DNA from: Actinomycetota bacterium
GTDB lineage: Bacteria; Actinomycetota; Actinomycetes; Streptosporangiales; Streptosporangiaceae
Direction of reading: 5' to 3'
Assembly (NCBI GenBank): GCA_003168255.1
Contig: PMSU01000084.1
Span: forward strand, 62,001 to 126,000
DNA length: 64,000 nt
Position numbers and translations under genes: made by a program. Numbering within the stretch: the stretch's first letter is position 1; every line of letters begins with the position of its first letter. The notes beneath the pieces were generated by a model. It made no database searches. It saw nothing but the letters and a program-made list of their open reading frames with translations, and was not told the origin of the DNA. This document shows positions 8,103 through 15,803 of the stretch, one piece after another.

Positions 8103-8723
8103 ATGTCCATGCCTGTGCTCGGCAAGTCCGACTACCGCGTGCTGAACGTGGTGACGCTGAAGAAGATGGCCACCACCCCAGTCCTCGCCGAGGCGACCGG
8201 GCTGTCGACCGACCAGGTGGAGGCCGCGCTGTCCGCCCTGGCCGACAGCGGCCTGGTGCTGACCGCCGCCGGGTCCGCGTTCCCAGGCGACGGTGCGGAC
8301 GCGGCCCTAGCCGCCAGCGCCGCCGAGCACTACGCGGAGGTCCGCGAGGATGCCGGGGTCATCGCCCTGGTGGACCGTTTCGAGGACATCAACAGCCAGC
8401 TCCTCATCACCATGTCCGCATGGCAGCAGGTCGATGTCGGCGGCCATAAGGTGGCCAACGACCACACCGACGCCGGCTACGACGACAAGATCATCACCAG
8501 GATCGACCGGCTGGTCCAGCGGCTGGGCCCGCTGCTGGCCGCGCTCACCGCGTTCGACCAGCACTTCGCCGGCTACCGGGAACGGTTCGACGCGGCGCTG
8601 GCCGGCATCGACGAGGGCCGCCACGAGCTCGTCTCCTCGCCCACCCAGGATTCGGTGCACACCGTCTGGTTCGAGTTCCATGAGGATCTGCTGCGCACAA
8701 TGGGCCGCGAACGTAAGGAATGA
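8103..8723 (+). CDS. Uncharacterised protein with winged-helix-like N-terminus (206 aa)
   Basis: The first about 60 residues (VVTLKKMATTPVLAEATGLS, then QVEAALSALADSGLVLTAAG) resemble a winged-helix DNA-binding fold. The rest is helical and of no family I recognise; it contains AWQQVDVGGHKVANDHTDAGYDDKIITRIDRLVQRLGPLL. The start ATG 8103 is preceded by GGAAGGTG. The gene ends six bases before the dikinase-like gene, so the two are almost certainly co-translated. It may be a regulatory or scaffolding subunit of the dikinase system rather than a classical transcription factor, because it sits inside the operon and its long C-terminal part is unlike MarR-family regulators. Function is not assigned. 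Confidence 0.8.
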   Translation: MSMPVLGKSDYRVLNVVTLKKMATTPVLAEATGLSTDQVEAALSALADSGLVLTAAGSAFPGDGADAALAASAAEHYAEVREDAGVIALVDRFEDINSQLLITMSAWQQVDVGGHKVANDHTDAGYDDKIITRIDRLVQRLGPLLAALTAFDQHFAGYRERFDAALAGIDEGRHELVSSPTQDSVHTVWFEFHEDLLRTMGRERKE

Positions 8724-8729
8724 GGACGC

Positions 8730-11246
8730 GTGGCTGACGGCTACACGCTGACCTTCCGGTCGGCGGATCCCAGCGACGTCGATCTGCTCGGCGGGAAGGG
8801 CGCCGGACTGGCCAGGATGACCCAGAGCGGCCTGCGCGTGCCAGACGGCTTCATCATCTCTACCCGAGCGTGCCGGCAGTTCCTGGCCGACGGGACGCTC
8901 CCGGCCGGGCTTCAAGAAGAGGTTTCCGAACGGCTGGCGGAGCTCCAGGCGCAGACAGGCAAGACGTTCGGGACAGGGCCTGTCCCGCTGCTGCTCTCGG
9001 TGCGGTCCGGTGCGTCGGTGTCCATGCCGGGGATGATGGACACCATCCTCGACCTCGGGCTGAACCGGCCCGCGGCGCTGGCGATGGCGGCGGCCGCCAG
9101 TGACACCCGCTTCATGGCAGACCTGCTGGTCCGGTTTCACCGGATGTACGGCGAGACGGTGCTCTCGGCCCTGGATCCCGGTGGCAGCCTGGACGCGATG
9201 GTCGACGCGATCGGTCTCGGCGACGACCCTGGGCCGGTCTACGACAGGCTGTGGGAAGAGTGCCAGCAGGTGATCGAGCGGGACGTCGGGGAGAGCGTTC
9301 CGGCCGGCCCCGATGAGCAGCTCACCGGAGCCGTCGAGGCCGTGTTCCGGTCCTGGAACAGCAGGCGGGCCCGGACCTACCGGGACTTCCACAAGATCCC
9401 GCACGACCTGGGAACCGCCGTCGTGGTCCAGTCCATGGTGTTCGGCAACCTCAGCACGGACTCCGGGTCGGGCGTGGTGTTCACCCGCAACCCGGTGACC
9501 GGGGAGCAGGAACTGTTCGGCGAGTTCCTCGGCTGCAGCCAGGGCGAGGACGTGGTGGCCGGCATCCGCACGCCGGATCCGATCAGCGAGCTGGCGACCA
9601 CGCTGCCCGAGGTGTACGAGGAGCTCCGGTCCGCCTGCGCCGAGCTGGAGCGCAGCCACGGCGACGTGCTCGACATCGAGTTCACTGTGGAGCGGGCCAC
9701 GCTGTTCTTCCTACAGATGCGCAGCGCCAAGCGCACCGCCGCCGCCGCGGTGCGGATCGCCTCGGACTTCGTGCGCGAGGGGACCATCTCCCCGCTCAAG
9801 GCGGTGGGCATGCTCACCAGCGAACAGGTCCGCCAGGTGCAGCGGCCCGGCTTCGCCTCCTCGGACGTGGACGCGGCCCGCCGCGCCGGGCGGCTGCTGA
9901 CCACCGGGACCGGCGCCTGCCCGGGCCAGTCCAGCGGGATCCTGGTGCTGGACGCGGACCGGGCCAGGGAGCTCGCGGCCGGCGGCCAGCCGGTCATCCT
10001 GGCGCGGCCCATCACCAGCCCGGCCGACCTGCACGGGATGATCGCCGCCGAGGGCATCATGACCGCTACCGGGGGCACCACCAGCCACGCCGCGGTCATC
10101 GCGCGGGCGCTGGGGAAAGCGTGCGTGGTCGGCTGCGGCGATGTTGTAATCAACCCCGAGGTCCGCACGCTCGCGGCCGGCGGCCGCTGCCTGACCGAGG
10201 GTGAGGAGGTCTCACTCGACGGGACAACCGGCGAGATCTTCCTCGGCGCGCTGGCCCAGGCGACCGCCGCCGACTCCAACGGAGATCTCGACTCGCTGCT
10301 ACAGGTCGCCCGCGACGCGGCGGAGGCCGAAGTGTTCGGCCGGGTCACCTTGCCAGCCGATGTCGACCGGGCCCGGCGCAGCGGGGTGAGCGGCCTGGTA
10401 ACTGCCGTGGATGACGTGCTCGCGGCTACCGGCCACCTAGATGCCATCATCGCCGCACTCCTCGAACAGCCGGAAGTGAGCCCGGCAATCCTGGGAGCCG
10501 TGGAGGACGCTGTCGCCGAGGGGTTCACCCCGCTACTCGCCGCGGCCGACGAAATGGACACCGGAGTGCGGGCGATCGACTTCGTCGCCGACGAGTCCCG
10601 TGAGCTGCTGCAAGAGACCGCGGTGATCACCAAGCACCCGGAGCTCTCCGTTCCGCTCGGGTCTCCGCCGCTGATCGAGGCCCAGATCGCAGGACTCGCC
10701 CGGGCCGCCCAGGAGGCGGGACGGGCGGGCCAGGTTCACTTTACCGTCCGGCACGTGTCCGATAAAGGCGAGGCCGCGGCCCTCCGCGGGCTCGGTGACC
10801 GGGTCGCGCAGCGGCTGGGCCGCGTGGTCCAGCTGGGCGCGTACCTGACCAGCCCGCGCGGGGTGTTCAACTACGAGAGCGTGGCCAGGTCCAGCGATGT
10901 GGTCTGGATCGAGGTCCGCGTCCTGCAAGCCGCCACGTTCGGCATCCCGGCCAGGCTGCTGCTTGACCAGCAGCCGCTCGATGACTACCTGCGCCGCGGC
11001 CTGCTGTCGGTCGACCCGAGAACGGAGGTGGATCCCTCCGTTGACCGGCTGCTGGCCTCGGTAACCGCGCTGGCCGGCTCATTCCCGGCCTGCCGCGTTG
11101 GCTTGCGGCTGTCCGGGACGGTTGCCGAGACGCTGGTCGCGCGGCTGCACGCGCTGGGCTTCCGGCGATTCGCGGTGGAGTCACACGAGGCCCGCCCGGT
11201 CGCCCTCGCCCTCGGCAAGGCCGCACTCGCCGCCCGCACAGGCTGA
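8730..11246 (+). CDS. Pyruvate-phosphate-dikinase-like protein with degenerate C-terminal PEP domain
   Basis: An 838-residue protein. Residues about 1-340 are the ATP-grasp half of pyruvate phosphate dikinase (GGKGAGLARM, LLSVRSGASVSMPGMMDTILDLG, VVFTRNPVTGE, QGEDVVAGIRTP). Residues about 395-510 are the swivel domain with the phosphorylatable His453 in TATGGTTSHAAVIAR. The remaining about 330 residues occupy the place of the PEP/pyruvate barrel but are poorly conserved. Where dikinases have the catalytic CGEHGG, this protein reads RLSGTVAE before a recognisable terminal stretch (LGFRRFAVES..ARPVALALGKAAL). It may therefore phosphorylate something other than pyruvate, or hand phosphate to the free swivel protein at 6130. 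GTG start 8730 has GAGGA upstream. Confidence 0.85.
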   Translation: MADGYTLTFRSADPSDVDLLGGKGAGLARMTQSGLRVPDGFIISTRACRQFLADGTLPAGLQEEVSERLAELQAQTGKTFGTGPVPLLLSVRSGASVSMPGMMDTILDLGLNRPAALAMAAAASDTRFMADLLVRFHRMYGETVLSALDPGGSLDAMVDAIGLGDDPGPVYDRLWEECQQVIERDVGESVPAGPDEQLTGAVEAVFRSWNSRRARTYRDFHKIPHDLGTAVVVQSMVFGNLSTDSGSGVVFTRNPVTGEQELFGEFLGCSQGEDVVAGIRTPDPISELATTLPEVYEELRSACAELERSHGDVLDIEFTVERATLFFLQMRSAKRTAAAAVRIASDFVREGTISPLKAVGMLTSEQVRQVQRPGFASSDVDAARRAGRLLTTGTGACPGQSSGILVLDADRARELAAGGQPVILARPITSPADLHGMIAAEGIMTATGGTTSHAAVIARALGKACVVGCGDVVINPEVRTLAAGGRCLTEGEEVSLDGTTGEIFLGALAQATAADSNGDLDSLLQVARDAAEAEVFGRVTLPADVDRARRSGVSGLVTAVDDVLAATGHLDAIIAALLEQPEVSPAILGAVEDAVAEGFTPLLAAADEMDTGVRAIDFVADESRELLQETAVITKHPELSVPLGSPPLIEAQIAGLARAAQEAGRAGQVHFTVRHVSDKGEAAALRGLGDRVAQRLGRVVQLGAYLTSPRGVFNYESVARSSDVVWIEVRVLQAATFGIPARLLLDQQPLDDYLRRGLLSVDPRTEVDPSVDRLLASVTALAGSFPACRVGLRLSGTVAETLVARLHALGFRRFAVESHEARPVALALGKAALAARTG

Positions 11247-11259
11247 CCAGCCTGGCCGA

Positions 11260-11279
11260 CCGCCGCATCCGGGCGGCGG
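11260..11279 (+). terminator. Possible terminator hairpin after the dikinase-like gene
   Basis: CCGCCGC (11260-11266) pairs with GCGGCGG (11273-11279) just after the stop codon at 11246, between convergent genes. There is no U-tract and the stem is short, so this is only suggestive. Confidence 0.35.
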
Positions 11280-11312
11280 CCACCGTGCGCCCGGTAGCCC
11301 AGCGGCGCTGCG

Positions 11313-11354
11313 GTTCGTCGCCCGCCGTTCGTCGCCCGCCGTTCGTCGCCCGCG
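11313..11354. repeat. Three tandem copies of a 14-bp unit
   Basis: The unit GTTCGTCGCCCGCC is repeated at 11313, 11327 and 11341, the last copy differing in its final base. The array lies in the convergent gap and ends one base from the stop codon of the HAD gene. It looks like recent slippage; no function is evident. Confidence 0.85.
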
Positions 11355-11355
11355 G

Positions 11356-12519
11356 TCATCCCCCCGGCACGGACTGCATGATCCGGCGGACCGCATCACG
11401 CAGCTCAGCTGCCGGTGCCGCCTGGGCCTGCGGCCATGCGCCCTGGCCCAGCGGCCGGGCGGCCGGGACGGGCGGGACGGGCGGCCGGGACGGCACCGGG
11501 CCCTGCGCCGCGCCAGACCGGACCGCCGCCTGGACGGCGCGCTGGCGGCGACCGCGGCGGATCGCCGCCGCTGCCGTCAGGCGGGTAGCAACTGGTCCCG
11601 AGCAGCCGCAGGCGCATTCCCCAGGCAGCCGCTCCGCGGCTGAGACTGCGCACGCCCCGGCCGGCCGGGCCACTGCGGACACCACGTACCCCCCCGCCGG
11701 CTGACCTGTCGGCGGATCCGCGGCCGGGCCGGCACACCCACCAGCCGGGCCGGCACACCCACCAGCCGGGCCGGCGCACCCACCAGCTGGCACGGCGCAC
11801 GCGCCGGTCGGCGCCGCCGCGTCGTCGCCCAGTAGGTAGCCAGGCAGCTCCTGCGGCCAGATCGCGACGAATTCCGCTCCTGCCTCGCTGAGCTCATCGC
11901 TGCTGTGCATGCCCCAGGCCACTCCGACCGCCCGGATCCCCGTCTCGATGGCGTCACGGACGTCTCCGGCAGTGTCCGTGACCAGGACTGTGGTGCTCGG
12001 ATCGGGACGCAGCAGGGCGGGTGTCTCGTCGTAAGCCACCTCGCACCGCCGGCCGTAGCGGCTGCCCGTGTCGGACAGGAAGGACCGGATGGCCGCCGCC
12101 TTGTCCGGCGTCACGTCGCCGCCGAACACGTGCGCGAAGCAGTAGGCGATATCGTTCGCGACCAGCACCCGGCGCAGAACCTCCATCGCGTTCGAGGACA
12201 TCACGGCGAGGGTGCAGTTGCCCGCCAGCCGGCGGATCACGTCGACCATGCCGGGGATCATGACCGGGTTGTACTCCTGCCGGAGGCGGGCCATGAATGC
12301 CCGTCTGACCTGCTCGCTGTCGGCCCGGCCGCGACATAGCGCGTCCAGCGACGCGAAGATGTTCCCGTGGAACAGGGCGAAGTACTCCTGCGGACCGGTC
12401 AGCCCGAGCTCGAACTCGTCACTGATCTTGCGGAACACATCCCAGGATGCCCCCCGCGTCTGAACTAGGGTGCCGTCCAGGTCGAAGATCACGGCACCGG
12501 CCGAGGGACGCGACGGCAC
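11356..12519 (-). CDS. HAD-superfamily phosphatase with Cys-rich repeat linker and helical cargo-like tail
   Basis: A 387-residue protein. The first about 230 residues are a HAD hydrolase: motif I VIFDLDGTLVQTRG, motif II AVMSSN, the Lys segment in DKAAAIRSF and motif IV VLVTDTAGDVRDAIE. The last about 150 residues are unusual: a 7-residue PAGGCAG repeat with many Cys, a Pro/Ala/Arg-rich stretch, and a terminal amphipathic helix (AELRDAVRRIMQSV) with hydrophobic residues every 3-4 positions. A disordered linker plus short amphipathic helix is the classic form of a microcompartment encapsulation peptide, and shell genes lie next door. GTG start 12519 is two bases after the upstream stop codon. 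Phosphatase activity is inferred from the family; targeting is inferred from form and location. Confidence 0.85.
   Translation of the reverse strand: MPSRPSAGAVIFDLDGTLVQTRGASWDVFRKISDEFELGLTGPQEYFALFHGNIFASLDALCRGRADSEQVRRAFMARLRQEYNPVMIPGMVDVIRRLAGNCTLAVMSSNAMEVLRRVLVANDIAYCFAHVFGGDVTPDKAAAIRSFLSDTGSRYGRRCEVAYDETPALLRPDPSTTVLVTDTAGDVRDAIETGIRAVGVAWGMHSSDELSEAGAEFVAIWPQELPGYLLGDDAAAPTGACAVPAGGCAGPAGGCAGPAGGCAGPAADPPTGQPAGGYVVSAVARPAGACAVSAAERLPGECACGCSGPVATRLTAAAAIRRGRRQRAVQAAVRSGAAQGPVPSRPPVPPVPAARPLGQGAWPQAQAAPAAELRDAVRRIMQSVPGG
11721..11800. repeat. Tandem 21-bp repeats inside the HAD gene tail
   Basis: About three and a half copies of a 21-base unit encode the PAGGCAG repeats of the HAD linker on the minus strand. 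Copies are identical or differ at one or two bases, so the array is probably young and of variable length. Confidence 0.85.
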
Positions 12520-12521
12520 GG

Positions 12522-13502
12522 TCAGCCCCGGCTGTAGGTCTCGGTGAGCGCATGCAGGCCGATGAAATCCATCACCTCGCCGTATCCGGTACGCCCCTGG
12601 CACTCCCAGCGGGCCAGCACGTTATGGCCGACGGTCCCGGGCCAGGCCTGCCAGGGGAAGGTCGTCAGCGGGGAACCGGTGAGATTCCACTCACGATCCC
12701 GCACGTCCGTGACGGACAGCTGGATCCGCTGCGGGTAGAAGTCCGACCTGTCGGTGTTGCCTCGGCCGGCCTTCAGGCCAATGACCTCGCCCTTGTCCAG
12801 GACGTAGCCATGGGTGAGCTGCAGGGGCGTGGCCGCCGCAGGACCGCCGCTGGGGTCGAAGTCGAAGATGGCGTGCACCGCGAGGTCGCGGGAAAAGTGA
12901 GAGTGCAGCCAGCACATCGTCGTTTGCTGCCGTTCCTGGCGGACGCCCCAGCTGTGATCCATCGTCGACACGCAGTCGATCTCATAACGCCTGCCCCGCA
13001 GCACCAGTTCGCCCTCGAAGTGCCCGGTCTGATCGAAGTGCCCCGAGTATGCCTGCCCCCAAGAGAAGTCCGAGCCGGCCGCCTGCGCGGCCACCATCGG
13101 GTCCTGATCCGGGTCATGGATGTCGAAGCCGTCCATCAGGGCCGTGTACCTGAAGTGCAGCGACAGCGTCCCGCCATCGTCGTAGTCCACGTCCCACACC
13201 TTGTTCGGCTCGGAGCACACCACGTGCAGGCCGCTCGCTAGGCGATAGTCGAGGAGATCGCGGGACTCCGGGATGGGTGTCTGCGCCCAGGCGTCCCAGT
13301 AGTCCGCAGCCCAGGGCAGCAGCACCTTCCGCGTGTTGACCGACACGTTGGTGGTGACCACACCCACGTTCGTCCGGAACAGCGCGTAGACACCGATGTT
13401 CATCGGCACGTCAGGCAGGTACAGCCCAAAGTAGTTGGTCTCGCCCCACAGCGGATCAGCGCTCGTCGGCTCGTGAAACTGCGCATCCTCCGGATGGATC
13501 AT
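12522..13502 (-). CDS. CrtC/AttH-type lipocalin-like protein (hydroxyneurosporene-synthase fold)
   Basis: A 326-residue cytosolic protein, rich in Trp, Tyr and Asp, resembling actinobacterial proteins of the carotenoid-hydratase-like double-lipocalin group. Indicators are the DHSWGVRQ motif (residues about 190-197), the FHEPTSADPLWGETNYFGLYLPDVPMN-type start region and the repeated beta-strand pattern. Such proteins occur in catabolic clusters for terpenoids, steroids or aromatic compounds; a hydratase or ligand-binding role is possible but unproven. The start ATG 13502 is chosen with GAGGGG upstream; GTG 13511 is an alternative. It is divergent from the shell operon and is co-transcribed with the HAD gene, whose start follows its stop by two bases. 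Confidence 0.6.
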   Translation of the reverse strand: MIHPEDAQFHEPTSADPLWGETNYFGLYLPDVPMNIGVYALFRTNVGVVTTNVSVNTRKVLLPWAADYWDAWAQTPIPESRDLLDYRLASGLHVVCSEPNKVWDVDYDDGGTLSLHFRYTALMDGFDIHDPDQDPMVAAQAAGSDFSWGQAYSGHFDQTGHFEGELVLRGRRYEIDCVSTMDHSWGVRQERQQTTMCWLHSHFSRDLAVHAIFDFDPSGGPAAATPLQLTHGYVLDKGEVIGLKAGRGNTDRSDFYPQRIQLSVTDVRDREWNLTGSPLTTFPWQAWPGTVGHNVLARWECQGRTGYGEVMDFIGLHALTETYSRG

Positions 13503-13591
13503 CGCCCGCACCCCTCTCCGGTGGGTCAGCCGCGGTCCTTTGCGCCAGGACGACAGTGCCCCGCGGGGTGATGCCAGGCCAGGGAGGGCAG

Positions 13592-13618
13592 GGACAACGA
13601 GTAGCTACATCGTTGTCC
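13592..13618. promoter_or_regulatory. Operator-like palindrome GGACAA-N15-TTGTCC (site 2)
   Basis: A near-perfect 27-bp palindrome: GGACAACGA (13592-13600) pairs with TCGTTGTCC (13610-13618), and the centre contains the palindrome GTAGCTAC. The outer hexamers and 15-base spacing are the same as at 5990-6016. It lies in the divergent gap 108 bases upstream of the first shell gene and 90 bases upstream of the CrtC-like gene, so one bound protein could control both directions. Confidence 0.7.
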
Positions 13619-13725
13619 TGCCCGGATAGCGCCCGGCGGGCCGCACCCGCCGTACTGTCGCGAACGCCACCTCACCACAGGTGGAGCGGTTCACCCGCGC
13701 GCAGGACCGGGCGGAGGTGACGGGC

Positions 13726-14022
13726 ATGCGATTGGCAAAGGTCGTGGGGCAGGTTGTCGCCACGATCAAAGAAGGCGGCCTGAGCAGCTTCAAACTGCTG
13801 ATGGTGCAGGATGCCACCGGTCCTAGCCCGGCCCGGACCAGCGGCCCGGTCTACGTCGCCATCGACCTGGTCGGTGCCGGCGAGGGAGAGATCGTCCTGG
13901 TGGTAAACGGAAGCGGGGCGAGGGTCTGCGCCGAAAGCGCGGCGGCGCCGGTGGACAGCGCCGTCGTCGCCATCGCTGATTCGGTGATCCGGAATGGAGC
14001 CGTCACGTACCGGAAGTCGTGA
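13726..14022 (+). CDS. Microcompartment vertex protein, BMC-P (EutN/CcmL family)
   Basis: A 98-residue pentamer-forming shell protein that closes the vertices of the compartment. The N-terminus MRLAKVVGQVVATIKEGGLSS matches the EutN/CcmL start, followed by the usual beta-barrel strands (VYVAIDLVGAGEGEIVLVVNGSGAR) and the C-terminal SVIRNGAVTYRK. The start ATG 13726 is fixed by GGAGGTGA five to six bases upstream. It is the first gene of a run of seven genes on the plus strand that mostly overlap or nearly touch. Confidence 0.93.
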   Translation: MRLAKVVGQVVATIKEGGLSSFKLLMVQDATGPSPARTSGPVYVAIDLVGAGEGEIVLVVNGSGARVCAESAAAPVDSAVVAIADSVIRNGAVTYRKS

Positions 14023-14043
14023 CGCGACAGGTGGAGGACAGAA

Positions 14044-14358
14044 ATGACGCCAACGCCGGCCAGCCCTGGCCCTCGCGGTGCTCTCGGGCTGATCGAGACC
14101 AGGGGACTGGTGGGCGCGATTGAAGCCGCGGACGCGATGGTCAAGGCGGCCAACGTGCAGATCGTCGGCCACCGGGAGATCGGCGGCGGCCTCGTCACGA
14201 TCATGGTCCGCGGCGACGTCGGCGCGGTGAAGGCGGCGACCGACGCGGGTGCGGTGGCCGCGGGCAAGGCGGGAGAGGTCGTCTCGGTGCACGTGATCCC
14301 GCGCCCGCACGATGAGACAGAGACCGTCCTCAGCGTCCTGACCAGGCCGAAGGGCTGA
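14044..14358 (+). CDS. Microcompartment hexameric shell protein, BMC-H
   Basis: A single-domain BMC protein of 104 residues that tiles the facets of the shell. The canonical start of the domain is clear ([21 protein letters not shown]), followed by [36 protein letters not shown] and the [10 protein letters not shown] end. The pore loop is at [11 protein letters not shown] 14044 has GGAGG upstream. It is the only hexamer gene in the window, so shell facets would be built from this protein plus the tandem-domain protein at 16672. Confidence 0.95.
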   Translation: MTPTPASPGPRGALGLIETRGLVGAIEAADAMVKAANVQIVGHREIGGGLVTIMVRGDVGAVKAATDAGAVAAGKAGEVVSVHVIPRPHDETETVLSVLTRPKG

Positions 14359-14408
14359 CCCGGGAGGACCAGTCCCGAGCCTGGGCAGACCGTGAGCGGA
14401 GGTGCTGG

Positions 14409-15803
14409 ATGACCGCGTCGCTGATCGACGACGACCTGGCCACGCTGGCTGATGTGCGCGCGAAGGCCCGGCAGGCGCGCAGCGCCTTCCTGGAACTCGA
14501 AGCCGCGGACCAGGACGTCCTTGATCGCATCGTCCGCGGGATGGCCGAAGCGGGAACGGCGGCGGCGGCGGAACTCGCCAGGCTGGCGGTGGATGAGACC
14601 GGCTACGGCGTCTACGAACACAAGATCATTAAGAACAGGTACAACACCGGCTTCGTGGCCAGGTGGATGCTCGAGCGGCGCGCCGTCGGAGTGCTGTGGG
14701 TGGACGAAGTGAACCGGGTCACCGCGGTAGGCAGCCCGATGGGAGTGATCGCCGGGATCATCCCGGTGACCAACCCGACCTCTACGGTGCTGTTCAAAAG
14801 CCTCGCCGCGGTGAAGGCCGGCAACGCCATCGTGCACGCGCCCCATCCGAGAGCCGCCCGGTGCTCGCAGCGGGCTGCGGAGGTCATGGCGCAGGCAGCG
14901 GTCGCCGCGGGCGCGCCGCCCGGACTGGTGTCCTGCCTGGACCGGCCCACCCTGTCGGCTACCAGGGAACTCATGGGGCGGGATGAGATCGCCCTGGTAC
15001 TGGCGACCGGCGGCCCGGGGATGGTGCGGGCGGCATACTCCAGCGGCAAGCCGACGATCGCGGTCGGGGCAGGGAACGTCCCCGCCTTCGTCGGGGCGAG
15101 CGTGGCGGACGCCGACGAGGCCGCCGAGATGATCATCACGTCGAAGTCGTTCGATAACGGCACGGCGTGCGTAGCAGAGCAGTCTGTCGTGGTGGCCGAG
15201 GCTGTCGCCGGTGAGTTCTTCGGCCGCTTCGAGGACCGCGGCGGCTACTGGATGTCCGCCGCGCAGCAGGCGGCGCTGGCTGAGATCCTGTTCGATGAGC
15301 GGGGCGGGCTGCGGCCGGACGCGGTGGGACAGAGCGCCACGGCGCTCGCGCAGCGCGCCGGGTTTGGCGTGCCGGAAGGGACGCGAGTACTTGCGGCGCT
15401 TCTTGACCAGGTAGGCAGCGAGATCCTGCTGTCTCGGGAGATCCTCGGGCCGGTCCTGTCGGTCTACCGGGTGCCGGACTCCGCGGCAGGATGGCAGCGC
15501 TGCCGGGAAGTACTGGCCCTTGGGGGTGAAGGCCACACGGTCGCGCTGCACACGCAGGACCCCGACGAGATCGCGCTGTTCGGGACGCTGCCGGCCGGCC
15601 GGATCGTGATCAACACCCCGGCACTGTTTGGTGGCATGGGCTATTCGGCCGAGGTAGACCCCAGCTTCCAGCTCGGCACCGGCACCTGGAGCGGCTCGAT
15701 CTGCTCCGACAACGTCACCCCGCTGCACCTCATCAATATCAAGCGGATCGCCCACGAGATACGGCCGTGGCGCACCGTCTACGATCCAGTGGATCTCCGG
15801 TGA
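14409..15803 (+). CDS. CoA-acylating aldehyde dehydrogenase (EutE/PduP-like), microcompartment core enzyme
   Basis: A 464-residue enzyme that oxidises an aldehyde to the acyl-CoA with NAD+ and CoA. The family core is present: PMGVIAGIIPVTNPTSTVLFKSL, the catalytic Cys254 in SFDNGTACVAEQSVVV, and the C-terminal FGGMGYSAEVDPSFQLGTGTW. Between shell genes it is the expected detoxifying enzyme for an aldehyde made inside the compartment. No obvious encapsulation helix is separated from the catalytic domain, although the N-terminal DDLATLADVRAKARQARSAF is helical. ATG 14409 has GGAGG upstream. The aldehyde substrate cannot be told from sequence. Confidence 0.93.
   Translation: MTASLIDDDLATLADVRAKARQARSAFLELEAADQDVLDRIVRGMAEAGTAAAAELARLAVDETGYGVYEHKIIKNRYNTGFVARWMLERRAVGVLWVDEVNRVTAVGSPMGVIAGIIPVTNPTSTVLFKSLAAVKAGNAIVHAPHPRAARCSQRAAEVMAQAAVAAGAPPGLVSCLDRPTLSATRELMGRDEIALVLATGGPGMVRAAYSSGKPTIAVGAGNVPAFVGASVADADEAAEMIITSKSFDNGTACVAEQSVVVAEAVAGEFFGRFEDRGGYWMSAAQQAALAEILFDERGGLRPDAVGQSATALAQRAGFGVPEGTRVLAALLDQVGSEILLSREILGPVLSVYRVPDSAAGWQRCREVLALGGEGHTVALHTQDPDEIALFGTLPAGRIVINTPALFGGMGYSAEVDPSFQLGTGTWSGSICSDNVTPLHLINIKRIAHEIRPWRTVYDPVDLR

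Noticed and set aside
8307-9659. 450-codon frame antisense to the dikinase-like gene
   Set aside because: No start signal or motif; overlaps a well-supported gene throughout.
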